In this document: in pieces, positions 34,864 to 47,337 of the stretch
How positions within the stretch are numbered: position 1 is the first letter of the stretch
How the letters are laid out: each line of letters opens with the position of its first letter
Source of the DNA: Cyanobium sp. E1_MAG_00006
Lineage (GTDB): Bacteria > Cyanobacteriota > Cyanobacteriia > PCC-6307 > Cyanobiaceae
Direction of reading: 5' to 3'
Length of the DNA: 64,000 nucleotides
Assembly: GCA_027488975.1 (NCBI GenBank)
Contig: JAIYAQ010000023.1
Location: 62,001-126,000, forward strand
Program-made: the position numbers and the translations under genes
The notes under the pieces: generated by a model
What the model was told of the DNA's origin: nothing
What the model saw: the letters and a program-made list of their open reading frames with translations, nothing else
The model's database searches: none

Positions 34864-36501
34864 CTAGAGATCTCCCCGGCGCAGCGCCTCGGCCGCATGG
34901 GCGCAGGCTCGCCAGGTGATGGCCATCTCGGTGAGTGTCGGGCTCTGCCAGCCGGCGCTTGGCCAGCAACTGCCGTCGGTCACCAGCAGGTTCGGTGTGC
35001 GCCAGAGCTGGTTCCAGCGGTTGAGCACGCCCTCCTGCTCCTCTGCCGCCATGGCAGCACCGCCCAGTTCGTGGATGTAGTACCCCGGTGGCGGCGCCCC
35101 CGGCGCCAGGGCCAGGCTGCCGCGCACCAGCGGCTCCACCAGCGGCAGGACGAACAGATCGTGCAGGGGGGCGATCCGACCGCCGGCGCTCTGCACCACC
35201 GCCTGCATGCGTGCCTGCATGTGAGCCACCATGCGCGCTTCGTTGTCGCCCCAGCGGCAGTCAATGTGGGCGATGGGGATGCCCCAGACGTCCACCCGCT
35301 CAGCATCCAGGCTGACGCGGTTGTGATCGCTGGCGAGAACCTCTCCGTGGCCGATCAGGAACCCCACCGCCGCCTGTGGATCGCGCCGCAACAGCTGCGG
35401 CGGATCGAACCGCTGGATGCCGCACCAGAGCCCGTAGCCGCGCAGGAAGTCGACCCTGCCATCGCCATCGCCATCGCTGCTGCCGAGGTTCAGCGTGTTG
35501 GGGATGAAGCAGCTGCCGGCACCGGAGAGCTCGCTGGCTCCAGCGGGCGGCTGATCGGGCAGGGAGAAGAAACGGCTGGTGGAGATGTGATCCATCAGCC
35601 CCAGGCCGAGTCGTCCGCTCACCTCTTCCAGTCCGCCCACCTGCTGGGAATGCAGCAGCAGCCGCACGCTCTCGATCGTGGAGGCGCAGAGCACCACCAG
35701 TTGCGCCTGCTCGCGGCGCTGCAGGCCGCTCTCGGCATCGACGACCACCACGCCCATGGCGCGTCCACTGCGCTGATCCACCTCCACATGGCTCACCACG
35801 GCGTTGCTGCGCAGCTGCACCCGCCCGCTGGCCAGGGCCAGGGCCAGGGCGCCCCCCTGCGAGCAGGAGCGGGGCCAGGGTCCATCGCTGGGCCGTCGCA
35901 GGGGGAAGCCGCGCGAATGGATCAGCGGCAGATTGAGATCGCGGGCGATGCTGCCCTGCATGTGCCGTTCCGCCGGCGTGAACGGCAGGGGCTCCTGGAA
36001 GACGCCGTCGGGTAGCTGGGGCAGACCGTCGCACCGTCCGCGCACCTGCAGCAGTGTCTCCAGCCGCTCGTAGAAGGGGGCCAGGTCGCGATGGCGGATC
36101 GGCCAGCTGTGGCCGTGGCCATCCCGTTCGGCCGCCTGGAACTCGTAGTCGGACAGCCGCAGGGTGATGCCGCCCCAGGTGAGGCTCTTGCCACCCACCT
36201 GGCGCCCGCGGGTCCACAGGAACGGTCGATCGGCTGGCGTGCTGTAGGGGTTACGCCGCTCGTCGACGAACAGCTGCGGGTTGGCCTTCCAGTAGCCGGG
36301 ATGGTTTGAGGCAATGCGCTGCTGGCCGGCGCTGAGGGCGGCCAGGCGCCGCAGGCTGTTGAGCGGTTCGCTGCCGAAGGCACGGGGGGCGCTCAGCTCC
36401 GGGCCGGCCTCCAGCACCTGCACGTTCAGCCCGGCCTCGGCCAGGGCCAGGGCGGCCACGCCACCGGTGGCCCCGGATCCCACAACGATGGCGTCGACCA
36501 T
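34864..36501 (-). CDS. GMC-family FAD-dependent oxidoreductase
   Basis: A 545-residue flavoprotein of the glucose-methanol-choline family, bacterial cholesterol-oxidase/gluconate-dehydrogenase-like branch. FAD is bound by VDAIVVGSGATGGVAALALA. Other blocks are RGRQVGGKSLTWGGITLRLS, CSQGGALALALASGRVQLRS, VVLCASTIESVRLLLHSQ and GYYIHELGGAAMA with the likely catalytic histidine. The C terminus has NLLVTDGSCWPSAGWQSPTL and TEMAITWRACAHA. No signal peptide precedes the FAD motif. The acceptor and substrate are unknown. Its ATG overlaps the TGA of a short upstream frame (TGATG), see rejected items. A strong terminator follows. Confidence 0.92.
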   Translation of the reverse strand: MVDAIVVGSGATGGVAALALAEAGLNVQVLEAGPELSAPRAFGSEPLNSLRRLAALSAGQQRIASNHPGYWKANPQLFVDERRNPYSTPADRPFLWTRGRQVGGKSLTWGGITLRLSDYEFQAAERDGHGHSWPIRHRDLAPFYERLETLLQVRGRCDGLPQLPDGVFQEPLPFTPAERHMQGSIARDLNLPLIHSRGFPLRRPSDGPWPRSCSQGGALALALASGRVQLRSNAVVSHVEVDQRSGRAMGVVVVDAESGLQRREQAQLVVLCASTIESVRLLLHSQQVGGLEEVSGRLGLGLMDHISTSRFFSLPDQPPAGASELSGAGSCFIPNTLNLGSSDGDGDGRVDFLRGYGLWCGIQRFDPPQLLRRDPQAAVGFLIGHGEVLASDHNRVSLDAERVDVWGIPIAHIDCRWGDNEARMVAHMQARMQAVVQSAGGRIAPLHDLFVLPLVEPLVRGSLALAPGAPPPGYYIHELGGAAMAAEEQEGVLNRWNQLWRTPNLLVTDGSCWPSAGWQSPTLTEMAITWRACAHAAEALRRGDL

Positions 36502-36616
36502 CAGGACGCCGCGACCGCGACCGTGAGCGTGACTGTGCTCATGGCTCGACGCATGGCTCTCCTGATGGGCGTGATCGGCATGTCGAAGGTGGAGCCATCC
36601 ATGGCGTTACAGCGAC

Positions 36617-36705
36617 GACGTCAGCTGGATGTCGGAAGGACGTCAGCTGGACGGCAAAGGAGCGGCGAACGATGGTCAAACGCGACGTCAGCAAAAATGA
36701 CGTCA
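36617..36705. repeat. Four GACGTCA motifs, two within a 13-bp direct repeat
   Basis: GACGTCAGCTGGA occurs at 36617-36629 and 36639-36651, exactly 22 bp apart (two helical turns). Further GACGTCA copies begin at 36684 and 36699. GACGTC is itself palindromic. The array lies between the GMC gene and the terminator of the initiator tRNA, upstream of the GMC start on its own strand, where an operator would be expected. Confidence 0.6.
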
Positions 36706-36706
36706 A

Positions 36707-36742
36707 CAAAAAGCCCCGGCGCTTCAGGGAAGGCCGGGGCTT
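36707..36742 (-). terminator. Terminator of the initiator tRNA gene
   Basis: On the minus strand a perfect 10-bp stem, AAGCCCCGGC, pairs with its complement (GCCGGGGCTT) around a 12-base loop, followed by TTTTTG. It begins 8 bases after the tRNA 3' end. Confidence 0.92.
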
Positions 36743-36749
36743 CTGGAGT

Positions 36750-36826
<77 letters not shown>

Positions 36827-36877
36827 GCGACCAACGAAACCTACAGCACGGCCTGCCCGGCAGGCAACGCAGGCAGG

Positions 36878-37948
36878 ATGGCCCCAGCGGATCCGCCCCA
36901 AATGCTGCATCTCCTGCGCTACGTGCGCTTCCCTCTGATCTGCTGCCTGGTGGGGGTGACGGCGGTGTTCGTGAGCCATGGCGGCTTCACCGCCCCCGGA
37001 ATTCAGGCGGCCTGGATCACGCTGGTGCTGCTGGCCCTCGAGATCAGCCTCTCCTTCGATAACGCCGTGGTCAACGCCCGGGTGTTGGAGACCATGACGC
37101 CGGGGCAGCAGCAGTTCTTCCTCAGCTGGGGCCTGGTGATCCCGGTGTTCGGCGTGCGCTTCCTCGGCCCCCTGCTGCTGGTGAGCCTGGCGGGCCATAT
37201 CGGTGTGGCTGAAGCCCTCGATGCCGCGCTGCACCACCCGCAGCACTACCACGAGCTGCTGGAGCTGGCGGAGCCGCGCATCCTGGCCTTCGGCGGCACC
37301 TTCCTGCTGATGGTGTTCCTGCGCTACTTCTTCGATGAGGCCAAGACCCTGCACTGGGTGGCGCGGATCGAGCGGCGCCTGAGCGCTGCCGGCCGGGTGC
37401 CATCGCTTGAGGTGGCCCTGGCGCTGGTGATCCTGATGCTGGTGGCGATGGTGCTGCCGTCGGGCATGCGCAGCGACGTTCTGTTCGCCGGTCTGATCGG
37501 GCTGGTGCTGCAGATCCTCAGCACCTCCCTGGCCGACCTGTTCGGCGGCGAGGAGGAGGCGGTGGGGCGGATGGCCGTGAGCGGCGGGCTGGCCAGCCTG
37601 GTGTATCTCGAGCTGCTCGATGCCTCCTTCAGCCTCGATGGCACCATCGGCGCCTTCGCCATCACCAGCGATCTGGGCCTGATCATGACCGGCCTCGGCC
37701 TGGGGGCCCTGTTCATCCGCTCGCTCACGGTGATGCTCAGCCGCGAGAAGGCTCTCGATCAGCTGATCTACCTCGAGCACGGGGCCCACTACGCCATCGG
37801 CGCCCTGGGCCTGCTGATGCTGAGCGGGGTGGTGATCGGTCGCTGGGGCTGGCATGTGCCGGAGTGGCTCAGCGGTCTGATCGGCATCGTGCTGCTGTTG
37901 CTGGCCCTCGCTGATTCGCTGCGCCACAACCGCCGTCAGGAGGCCTGA
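36878..37948 (+). CDS. DUF475 / TerC-superfamily integral membrane protein
   Basis: A 356-residue protein with nine to ten hydrophobic helices. TerC-like signatures are LLALEISLSFDNAVVNARVL and LYLELLDASFSLDGTIGAFA (each with Asp in the membrane, implicated in divalent-cation handling), and PSLEVALALVILMLVAMVLP between. Related proteins give tellurite resistance or export manganese and calcium; cyanobacterial members may supply metal for photosystem assembly, which is inference. ATG 36878 is used; MLHLLRY at 36902 is an alternative start. The next gene begins 2 bp after the stop, so they are co-transcribed. Confidence 0.88.
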   Translation: MAPADPPQMLHLLRYVRFPLICCLVGVTAVFVSHGGFTAPGIQAAWITLVLLALEISLSFDNAVVNARVLETMTPGQQQFFLSWGLVIPVFGVRFLGPLLLVSLAGHIGVAEALDAALHHPQHYHELLELAEPRILAFGGTFLLMVFLRYFFDEAKTLHWVARIERRLSAAGRVPSLEVALALVILMLVAMVLPSGMRSDVLFAGLIGLVLQILSTSLADLFGGEEEAVGRMAVSGGLASLVYLELLDASFSLDGTIGAFAITSDLGLIMTGLGLGALFIRSLTVMLSREKALDQLIYLEHGAHYAIGALGLLMLSGVVIGRWGWHVPEWLSGLIGIVLLLLALADSLRHNRRQEA

Positions 37949-37950
37949 GC

Positions 37951-38601
37951 GTGGCGCTGCGTCTCTATCTCGATTCCGCCGATCCCGCCGACTGGCGGCA
38001 GTGGCTGCCCACGGGTCTGTTCCATGGCGTCACCACCAACCCCACGCTCCTGAAGCGAGCGGGCCAGCCCTGTGATCTCACCAGCCTGCGCGCCCTGAGC
38101 CAGCAGGCCATGGCCCATGGGGTACGGGAGCTGCACCTGCAGGCCTGGGGGAGTGATCTGCTCAGCTGCGGCCGCGCCCTGGCGGACCTGGCTCCGGATC
38201 ACACCTGGATCAAGCTGCCCATCACCCGTGCCGGCATCGAGGCTGCCCGCGGCCTGCTGGCCGATGGGCTGCCGGTGACCTTCACCGCCTGCTACGAGCC
38301 GGCCCAGGTGCTGCTGGCGGCGGCACTGGGCGTGGACTACATCGCTCCCTATCTGGGCCGCATCAGCGACATGGGGCGTGACGGCCATGGCGAGTTGATC
38401 CGCATGCAGCGCTGCGTGCAGGCCCTCGGCTCCCCCTTGCGGCTGCTGGTGGCCAGCCTGCGCTGCCCGGATGATCTGGCGCGCCTGGCGGCCGAGGGGC
38501 TCAACACCTTCACCATCAGCCCGGCCATCGCTGAGGCGTTGTTCGCGGTGGAACCCACCGAGGCCGCCGCCATCCAGTTCGAGCTGGATGCGGCCGGTTA
38601 G
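37951..38601 (+). CDS. Small transaldolase / fructose-6-phosphate aldolase family protein
   Basis: A 216-residue TIM-barrel aldolase. Family marks are LYLDSADPADW, GVTTNPTLLKRAG, the Schiff-base lysine in HTWIKLPITRAGIEA, and TACYEPAQVLLAAALGVDYI followed by APYLGRISDMG. Lengths near 215 fit the FSA/TalC subfamily rather than the 320-residue classical transaldolase. It may act in the non-oxidative pentose-phosphate pathway or on an unidentified keto sugar. Start GTG 37951, 2 bp after the DUF475 gene. Convergent with the asparaginase; the last 4 bases overlap. Confidence 0.9.
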   Translation: MALRLYLDSADPADWRQWLPTGLFHGVTTNPTLLKRAGQPCDLTSLRALSQQAMAHGVRELHLQAWGSDLLSCGRALADLAPDHTWIKLPITRAGIEAARGLLADGLPVTFTACYEPAQVLLAAALGVDYIAPYLGRISDMGRDGHGELIRMQRCVQALGSPLRLLVASLRCPDDLARLAAEGLNTFTISPAIAEALFAVEPTEAAAIQFELDAAG

Positions 38602-39578
38602 CGGCCGTTGTCGAAGCGGAGCTCGCCGCTCACCTCCAGCTTCACACCGGGGCTGGGCTCCAGGAACCGCTGGCTGAGCTCCTCGAGGGTGAGCGGCGTC
38701 AGCCACTCCAGCTGACGCATCAGCTGCAGGGCCACGGCGTGCTTGGCGCGGCTGGCGCCGTCTTCCACCTTGATCGCCAGGCCGAGCCCTTCGCCGACGC
38801 GGCTCAGGCACTGGATGCCTTCGGCGCCGCCCTTGCTCAGCACCTGGCCGTGGCCGCTGCGCATCACGGCCGTGTCGAAGCGGCCCTCGCCGGCCACCAG
38901 ATCGGGGTGAGCCAGCATGGCCCGGCTGAGGCGCTCCAGTTCCGGCTGCTCACCGGCGCCCAGATGGGCGAACAGCAGGGCCATCTGGGCCAGCTGCAGC
39001 TGCAGGGTGGGTGCACCGCAGTCGTCGCGGGCGGTCACCAGCTCGGCGCCCGGCATCCCGAGAAGCTCGCCCACCCGCTTGAGCACCTGCTGCTGCAGGG
39101 GATGATCGGGCTGGAGGTAGCTCTCGAGCGGCCAGTGCAGGCGGCGGCAGGTGGCCAGGAAGGCGGCATGCTTGCCGGAGCAGTTGTGCTCCAGCGGGCT
39201 CTGACGCCCCGGCGGGGTGGGGCACTGCAGCTGCTCGGCCTCCAGATCCGCCCGCCAGAGAATCTTGAAGGCCTCACGGGCCTGAACGGCCTCGCCGGCG
39301 TGGGAGGCGCAGGCGATGGCCAGGGCCCGGTCGTCATGGCCGCCCTGTTCACAGGCACCGCTGCTGACGAACACCTGGGCCTGAAAGGGCTTGAGGGCCG
39401 AGCGGATGAAGCTCAGTTGCTGGGGATCACCGGCCCGCATCAGTACGCGGCCGCGCTGGTCGCAGACCACGGCGTGGACCCGATGCCGTGATTCGGGGAT
39501 GCCGCCTCGGCTGAGGCGCACCTCCAGCGGTGGCATCCCGGTGCGGGTGCCGGAAGCGAAGCTGCTGGAAAACGTCAT
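38598..39578 (-). CDS. L-asparaginase II (rhizobial-type, penicillin-binding-like fold)
   Basis: A 326-residue asparaginase of the AnsA/ReAII-like family. Marks are SRHRVHAVVCDQRGRVLMRA, FIRSALKPFQAQVFVSSGAC (Ser-x-x-Lys nucleophile site), LEHNCSGKHAAFLATCRRLH, ELVTARDDCGAPTLQLQLAQ and RSGHGQVLSKGGAEGIQC. It hydrolyses asparagine to aspartate and ammonia in the cytosol, for nitrogen reuse. ATG 39578 is used; MPPLEVRLSRGG at 39536 is an alternative and matches the family start better. The CGLD27 gene follows upstream. Confidence 0.92.
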   Translation of the reverse strand: MTFSSSFASGTRTGMPPLEVRLSRGGIPESRHRVHAVVCDQRGRVLMRAGDPQQLSFIRSALKPFQAQVFVSSGACEQGGHDDRALAIACASHAGEAVQAREAFKILWRADLEAEQLQCPTPPGRQSPLEHNCSGKHAAFLATCRRLHWPLESYLQPDHPLQQQVLKRVGELLGMPGAELVTARDDCGAPTLQLQLAQMALLFAHLGAGEQPELERLSRAMLAHPDLVAGEGRFDTAVMRSGHGQVLSKGGAEGIQCLSRVGEGLGLAIKVEDGASRAKHAVALQLMRQLEWLTPLTLEELSQRFLEPSPGVKLEVSGELRFDNGR

Positions 39579-39623
39579 CGCGGGGCGTGTCCGGGGCGTG
39601 GCGCTGGGCGCGGGTGGGATCGC

Positions 39624-40166
39624 TCAGAGAGCCTGACAGAGGCTTGCCCCGGCGAGCATGAGTGCGGCGATCAGGGCCAGGGCCTGCTGCAGTCGATCCA
39701 GCACCGGCCGCACCTCATGGCGGGCCACCAGCAGATCCTGCTGGCGCCAGGCCAGCGGCTTCTCCCACACCTGGCCGTCGTACCAGCCGGATTCCTCGTA
39801 CTCCACAGCCGTGGCCGTCAGGCGTCGCTGCAGGTTGGTCCAGCCCAGCCACTGCCGCACCAGCAGCAGCAGCGGCACCACCAGGGCCGCCACGCCGCCG
39901 GCTGCCACCAGCCGCGGCAGGTTGTGGCGCAGGGGCACGCTGCCGGTGGCCACCAGCAGGGTGAAGGGCATGGCGATCAGCCAGGCGCGCCACAGGGGCA
40001 CGGCCAGGCCGTTGAAGCTGGCATGGGGCCAGGCAAAGAACCACGAGTCCTGGAGCTCGCGGTACTGCTCGAGGGGCCGTTGCTCCGGTGGCACCGGGCA
40101 GGCCTCGAGCTCGCTGAGCAGAGCCTCGCGCGGCGGCGGATCCGGCAGCGATTCAGGGCCTGCCAT
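39624..40166 (-). CDS. CGLD27-like (DUF1230) membrane protein
   Basis: A 180-residue protein of the family conserved in cyanobacteria, algae and plants. It has the signature CPVPPEQRPLEQYRELQDSW then FFAWP, two hydrophobic helices (WRAWLIAMPFTLLVATGSVP and AAGGVAALVVPLLLLVRQW), the ESGWYDGQVWEKPLAWRQQD block, and a C-terminal helix. Plant and algal members are chloroplast proteins linked to iron or photosynthesis; the molecular role is unknown. Followed closely by the RsfS gene upstream, 14 bp apart. Confidence 0.92.
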   Translation of the reverse strand: MAGPESLPDPPPREALLSELEACPVPPEQRPLEQYRELQDSWFFAWPHASFNGLAVPLWRAWLIAMPFTLLVATGSVPLRHNLPRLVAAGGVAALVVPLLLLVRQWLGWTNLQRRLTATAVEYEESGWYDGQVWEKPLAWRQQDLLVARHEVRPVLDRLQQALALIAALMLAGASLCQAL

Positions 40167-40180
40167 CGCGGGGCTCGGCC

Positions 40181-40624
40181 TCAGGCCGGCGTGCTCTGGC
40201 CCGACCCTAGGTAGGTCTCCTTGTCGCCGTGGCCCCAGAAGGATTCCAGGTCGTAGTAGCTGCGCTCCTCGGGGGTGAGGGCGTGCACGATCACTTCGCC
40301 GTAGTCGAGCAGGACCCAGCGGCCCTCGGTCTGGCCCTCCTTGCGCAGAGGCAGCCGGCCGCCCTCCTCCTCGATCCGATCCTCCACCGAGCGGGCGATG
40401 GCGCGCACCTGCACATCGGAGAAGCCGCTGGCGATCACGAACCAGTCGGCGATTGAGGAGATCTCCTCCACCCGGATCAGCACGATGTCGGCGGCCTTGC
40501 GGTCGTCGCAGGCCTCAGCTGCCAGCAGGGCCAGGGCCTTGCTGTCGTGCGGATCAAGGCGTGGGCGGCTGGGATCGGGGCTTGGTTTGGCGGCGGTCGC
40601 CGCTGGGTTGACGGCCTCAGCCAT
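40181..40624 (-). CDS. rsfS: Ribosomal silencing factor RsfS
   Basis: A 147-residue protein that binds L14 on the 50S subunit and blocks joining to 30S, shutting down translation in starvation. RsfS marks are DRKAADIVLIRVEEISSIAD, WFVIASGFSDVQVRAIARSV and WVLLDYGEVIVHALTPEERS followed by YYDLESFWG. ATG 40624 gives a low-complexity N-terminal extension (about 25 residues). It overlaps the 3' end of the DUF3318 gene by 8 bp. Confidence 0.95.
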   Translation of the reverse strand: MAEAVNPAATAAKPSPDPSRPRLDPHDSKALALLAAEACDDRKAADIVLIRVEEISSIADWFVIASGFSDVQVRAIARSVEDRIEEEGGRLPLRKEGQTEGRWVLLDYGEVIVHALTPEERSYYDLESFWGHGDKETYLGSGQSTPA

Positions 40625-41252
40625 ACACGTTCTCACTGCTCACGGACTGGCGCGAACCCTGTTGCTGGGCCATCTCAGCCCGCGCCTTGCCGGCACTCTT
40701 GCGCAGCGCCTCCAGGCGGTCTTCGTAGAAGCCGCGCTTTTTCTTCTTGCGCGTCTGCTCCACCAGCTCCTTGAGGGCGCCGCCCAGGCTCTTGTAGGCG
40801 TTGGGCAGGCTGTAGCCGAAGCGGCAGGCCAGGTCGATCGCCCGCTCATCGGCGGCGATGGCGTCCTGCAGACGCTTCTCGGAGTTGTTCTTGAGATAGA
40901 GGCGGTAGCCGGCGAAGCCCGAGAGGCCGAGGGCCATCACCAGCAACAGCCCGTCCTGCACCCACAGTTCACCGATGGCGCCGCCCAGGCCGATGGCCAG
41001 AGCCGCCATCTCCCAGCCGTCGCGGGGCACCGCGTCGTTCTGAATGCGGCCCACCTCATGCCAGAAGAGCAGGTTGCGGTGGTCGAGGGCGAGCTGGTCC
41101 CACTTCTGAAGATCCAGCTGGATCTCCACCTCATCCCGGCCGATCTCCTCGATCGTGATCAACGGTGGATCGGCCGAGGCCGCCGCTTCCACAAACACCC
41201 AGCTCTGCATCTCGGGCGGCAGCAGCCCCTTCAGGCGCTGGAGTTCGCTCAT
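40617..41252 (-). CDS. DUF3318 membrane protein
   Basis: A 211-residue cyanobacterial protein: [20 protein letters not shown] at the start, [20 protein letters not shown], then two close helices ([16 protein letters not shown] and [19 protein letters not shown]) and a charged helical tail with [20 protein letters not shown]. These are DUF3318 marks. Unknown function; co-occurrence with RsfS and CGLD27 in an overlapping unit is common in this group as far as I recall. Divergent from carB. Confidence 0.9.
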   Translation of the reverse strand: MSELQRLKGLLPPEMQSWVFVEAAASADPPLITIEEIGRDEVEIQLDLQKWDQLALDHRNLLFWHEVGRIQNDAVPRDGWEMAALAIGLGGAIGELWVQDGLLLVMALGLSGFAGYRLYLKNNSEKRLQDAIAADERAIDLACRFGYSLPNAYKSLGGALKELVEQTRKKKKRGFYEDRLEALRKSAGKARAEMAQQQGSRQSVSSENVYG

Positions 41253-41377
41253 GCGGGCATCACCGGTGTGTCCTTGCCAACACTAGCGACGGCAGGCCTC
41301 CGCTTCAGGCGTGGGCTGGACAGCGCCCTTTGAGGCAGCGTGAGAGGCTAGGCAGGTTTGGCTGCCTGCCCTCGCCC

Positions 41378-44671
<3,294 letters not shown>

Positions 44672-44757
44672 GGCCTGGGGTTGCCTCCGGTCTGATGCTC
44701 GGCGAGGTCAGGCCGCCGAGCTCGCCTCGTAGCCTGAAGCTCCCTCGCCCATCCGCC

Positions 44758-45456
44758 GTGACTGCCGCACCAACCGCTCCCGCTCAGATCGCCCCCGGCA
44801 GCGACTGCACCGCGGCCTTCCGGGCTGCCTACGAGAACCGCTACACCTGGGATCCGGGCTTCGGTGGCTACAAGGGGCGCTGCGTGTGGGAGCAGGCCGG
44901 CACGGGCGATGAAGCCGATCGCCGCGCTGAAGGCAGCTTCCAGGTGGGCGCCGACCTCAAGGCCCAGGTGGAGGGCATCGATGACGAGACCATCCACAAG
45001 GCTGTGGCCTCACAGCTGTGGGAGGTGGCGATCCACCGGGTGCGCCGCAGCTTCGAGCAGACCCACGGCGAGAACACCTTCACCGCCGGCGACACCGATG
45101 CGGTGGGCACCGAGGTGATTGTGGGCGGCAAGGGAGCCGGCGACCGCTATCGCATCCAGGGCGATGTGGTGACGATGGTGCACCGCCACATCCACGGCAC
45201 CGTGGTCACGATCTTCACCGAGAGCACCACCGACACCGGCCGCGGCTACCTGAGCCGCAGCTACACCAGCCAGTACGCCGACCCCGTCAGTGGCGAGCTT
45301 CGCGGTGGCCTCAGCCGCTTCACCGACACGTTCGTTCCCCTGGCCGGTGACGGCCCCTGGGTGCTGAGCGAGCGTGTGGTGGAGACCGACGCCTTCGGCG
45401 AGACCCCCGCCGGCCGTCAGGTGTTCCGCTTCGAGGAGCTCGAGCCGCTGGGTTGA
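44758..45456 (+). CDS. DUF3386-family protein
   Basis: A 232-residue protein starting at GTG 44758. DUF3386 marks are CTAAFRAAYENRYTWDPGFG GYKG, VTMVHRHIHGTVVTIFTEST, GRGYLSRSYTSQY and ERVVETDAFGETPAGRQVF. The family occurs in cyanobacteria and plants; no function is known to me. An ATG at 44695 opens a longer frame whose extra 21 residues look random. Convergent with glutathione reductase. Confidence 0.88.
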   Translation: MTAAPTAPAQIAPGSDCTAAFRAAYENRYTWDPGFGGYKGRCVWEQAGTGDEADRRAEGSFQVGADLKAQVEGIDDETIHKAVASQLWEVAIHRVRRSFEQTHGENTFTAGDTDAVGTEVIVGGKGAGDRYRIQGDVVTMVHRHIHGTVVTIFTESTTDTGRGYLSRSYTSQYADPVSGELRGGLSRFTDTFVPLAGDGPWVLSERVVETDAFGETPAGRQVFRFEELEPLG

Positions 45457-45492
45457 GGCGGCAGCGTTGGCGTCGGTGTAACCGGCCGCTGA

Positions 45493-46851
45493 TCAGTTCG
45501 GCATCGTCACGAACTCTTCAGCCACGCTGGGGTGCAGGGCCATGGTGCGATCGAAGTCGGCCTTGGTGGCGCCCATGCCGATGGCGATCGCGGCCATCTG
45601 GATGATCTCGGCCGCGTGCTCACCGACCATGTGGCAACCGAGCACCTTGCCGCGGGCCTTCTCCACCACGAGTTTGAGCAGCACCTTCGGATCGCGGGCC
45701 GGCAGGGCCTGGCTCATCGGCCGGAAACGGGCGCGGTGGATGCGGATGCCCTCGGCGCCGTGGCGCGCAATCGCCTCCTCCTCCGTGAGGCCAACCGTGG
45801 CCAGTTCCGGTTGGCTGAACACAGCGCTGGCCACCAGGCTGTGGTCCACCTGGCGCGGCTTGCCGCCCCAGATCGTGTCGGCCAGGGCGCGGCCTTCGTC
45901 CACGGCGACGGGAGTGAGGTTGATGCGGTCGGTGACGTCTCCCACCGCGTAGACGTTCGGCAGGTTGGTGCGCTGATCGATATCCACCGGGATGCGATGG
46001 CCGTCCACGGCGATGCCGGCGGCCTCCAGCTGCAGACCATCCAGGAATGGCCGGCGGCCGGTGGCCAGCAGCACACCGCCGCAGGAGATGGCGTCGCCGG
46101 CCGTGGTGTGAACCTCAAGTTGGCCGGGGCTGCCGCTGATGCCGCTGGGCCCCACGCCGCAGCGGATGTCGATGCCCTCCGCCTGCATCGCCTCCTGAAC
46201 GGCACCCGCCAGCTCCCGGTCGAAGCCGCGCAGGATCTGCTCGCCGCGCACCAGTTGGGTGACCTCCACGCCGAGGCCAGTGAGGATGCCGGCGAACTCG
46301 CAGGCGATGAAGCCGGCGCCCACCACCACCATCCGTTCGGGGAACCGCTCCAGGTTGAACAGGTCGTCGCTCACCCAGCCCAGCTCGGCGCCTGGGATGG
46401 CGGGACGCTGCGGCCGCCCGCCAACGGCGATCAGGATGCGCTCGCCCCTCAGCTCCTGTTGAGAGCCGTCGGCCAGCTCCACGGCAACGGTGTGGGCGTC
46501 GATGAAGCGGCCCCAGCCCCGGTGAAGCTCCACACCGGCCTTCTCGAGGAAGCCGATGTGCAGGGTGTTAAGCCGATCCACCTCGGCGCGCACGTTGGCA
46601 AGCAGCACCGCCGGATCGCAGTGGCTCTCGCCCACCGTCCAGCCGTAGCTGGCGGCGTCGTGCAGCTGATGCCGCACCGCTGAGCCGTACACCAGCAGCT
46701 TCTTGGGCACGCAGCCGCGGATCACACAGGTGCCACCGACGCGGTCTCCCTCGACGATCGCCACCCTGGCGCCATAACTGGCAGCTCGCTTGGCCGCAGC
46801 AAGGCCGCCGGAACCGGCACCGATCACGATCAGGTCGAAGCGGTCGGCCAT
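45493..46851 (-). CDS. gor: Glutathione-disulfide reductase
   Basis: A 452-residue FAD disulfide reductase that keeps glutathione reduced with NADPH. FAD binding: FDLIVIGAGSGGLAAAKRAA. Redox disulfide: GGTCVIRGCVPKKLLVYGSA (CxxxxC). NAD(P) Rossmann: MVVVGAGFIACEFAGILTG. The C-terminal interface has the catalytic His-Glu in ALHPSVAEEFVTM. VIRGCVPKK is the cyanobacterial/plant form. The start is ATG 46851. An ArsR-like regulator lies 66 bp upstream on the same strand and may be co-transcribed. Confidence 0.95.
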   Translation of the reverse strand: MADRFDLIVIGAGSGGLAAAKRAASYGARVAIVEGDRVGGTCVIRGCVPKKLLVYGSAVRHQLHDAASYGWTVGESHCDPAVLLANVRAEVDRLNTLHIGFLEKAGVELHRGWGRFIDAHTVAVELADGSQQELRGERILIAVGGRPQRPAIPGAELGWVSDDLFNLERFPERMVVVGAGFIACEFAGILTGLGVEVTQLVRGEQILRGFDRELAGAVQEAMQAEGIDIRCGVGPSGISGSPGQLEVHTTAGDAISCGGVLLATGRRPFLDGLQLEAAGIAVDGHRIPVDIDQRTNLPNVYAVGDVTDRINLTPVAVDEGRALADTIWGGKPRQVDHSLVASAVFSQPELATVGLTEEEAIARHGAEGIRIHRARFRPMSQALPARDPKVLLKLVVEKARGKVLGCHMVGEHAAEIIQMAAIAIGMGATKADFDRTMALHPSVAEEFVTMPN

Positions 46852-46917
46852 GGCGGGGGCGGGGGCGTCCGAGGAGAGTTGCACGCTATGGCCTGAGGTC
46901 GCCCGGACGTTCCGACA

Positions 46918-47235
46918 TCAGAGAATGGCAGCCAGGGCGTCGAGCTGCTGGCGGCGAGCGGCGAGCAGCAGCGTCTTGGCCTGGGAGAGCAGCCTGAACA
47001 CGCTGCGGTCGATCACGTCGTAGTACACAAGCGAACCCTCGGGCCGCCGCTGCACCACACCGGCGATCGTGAGCAGCTTGAGGTGTTTCGACACCAGGGC
47101 CTGGCTCAGACCCGTTTTCTCCACCACGGCGGTGACGTTCAGCGGACCATGCCGCAGCACCTCCAGTACCGCCAGCCGGTTCGGTTCGGAGAACACCTTG
47201 AAGTAGTCGGCCAGGTGCTCCATGGCGTTCTCCAT
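46918..47235 (-). CDS. ArsR/SmtB-like winged-helix repressor
   Basis: A 105-residue regulator: HLADYFKVFSEPNRLAVLEV, LRHGPLNVTAVVEKTGLSQA and LVSKHLKLLTIAGVVQRRPE form the winged HTH, and EGSLVYYDVIDRSVFRLLSQ the wing and last helix. No alpha3 CxC or clear metal ligand set is present, so it need not sense arsenic or zinc; redox- or thiol-sensing is possible given its place upstream of gor. Divergent from the small ORF at 47338. ATG 47235 vs 47223 (MEHLADYF) is undecided. Confidence 0.9.
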   Translation of the reverse strand: MENAMEHLADYFKVFSEPNRLAVLEVLRHGPLNVTAVVEKTGLSQALVSKHLKLLTIAGVVQRRPEGSLVYYDVIDRSVFRLLSQAKTLLLAARRQQLDALAAIL

Positions 47236-47337
47236 CTCGGGTCCGGCGGCGGGCTGAAAGCTTGTGCATCAAACTAGCGCGACTGTTCAGCTTCGTTATG
47301 TCTTACAGACCAGCTATCGCGATACTGTGAACTCGCG

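Noticed and set aside
36501-36602. 33-residue minus-strand frame (MDGSTFDMPITPIRRAM...) whose TGA overlaps the GMC start as TGATG
   Set aside because: No ribosome-binding site and poor protein-like composition; could be a coupling leader but unsupported.
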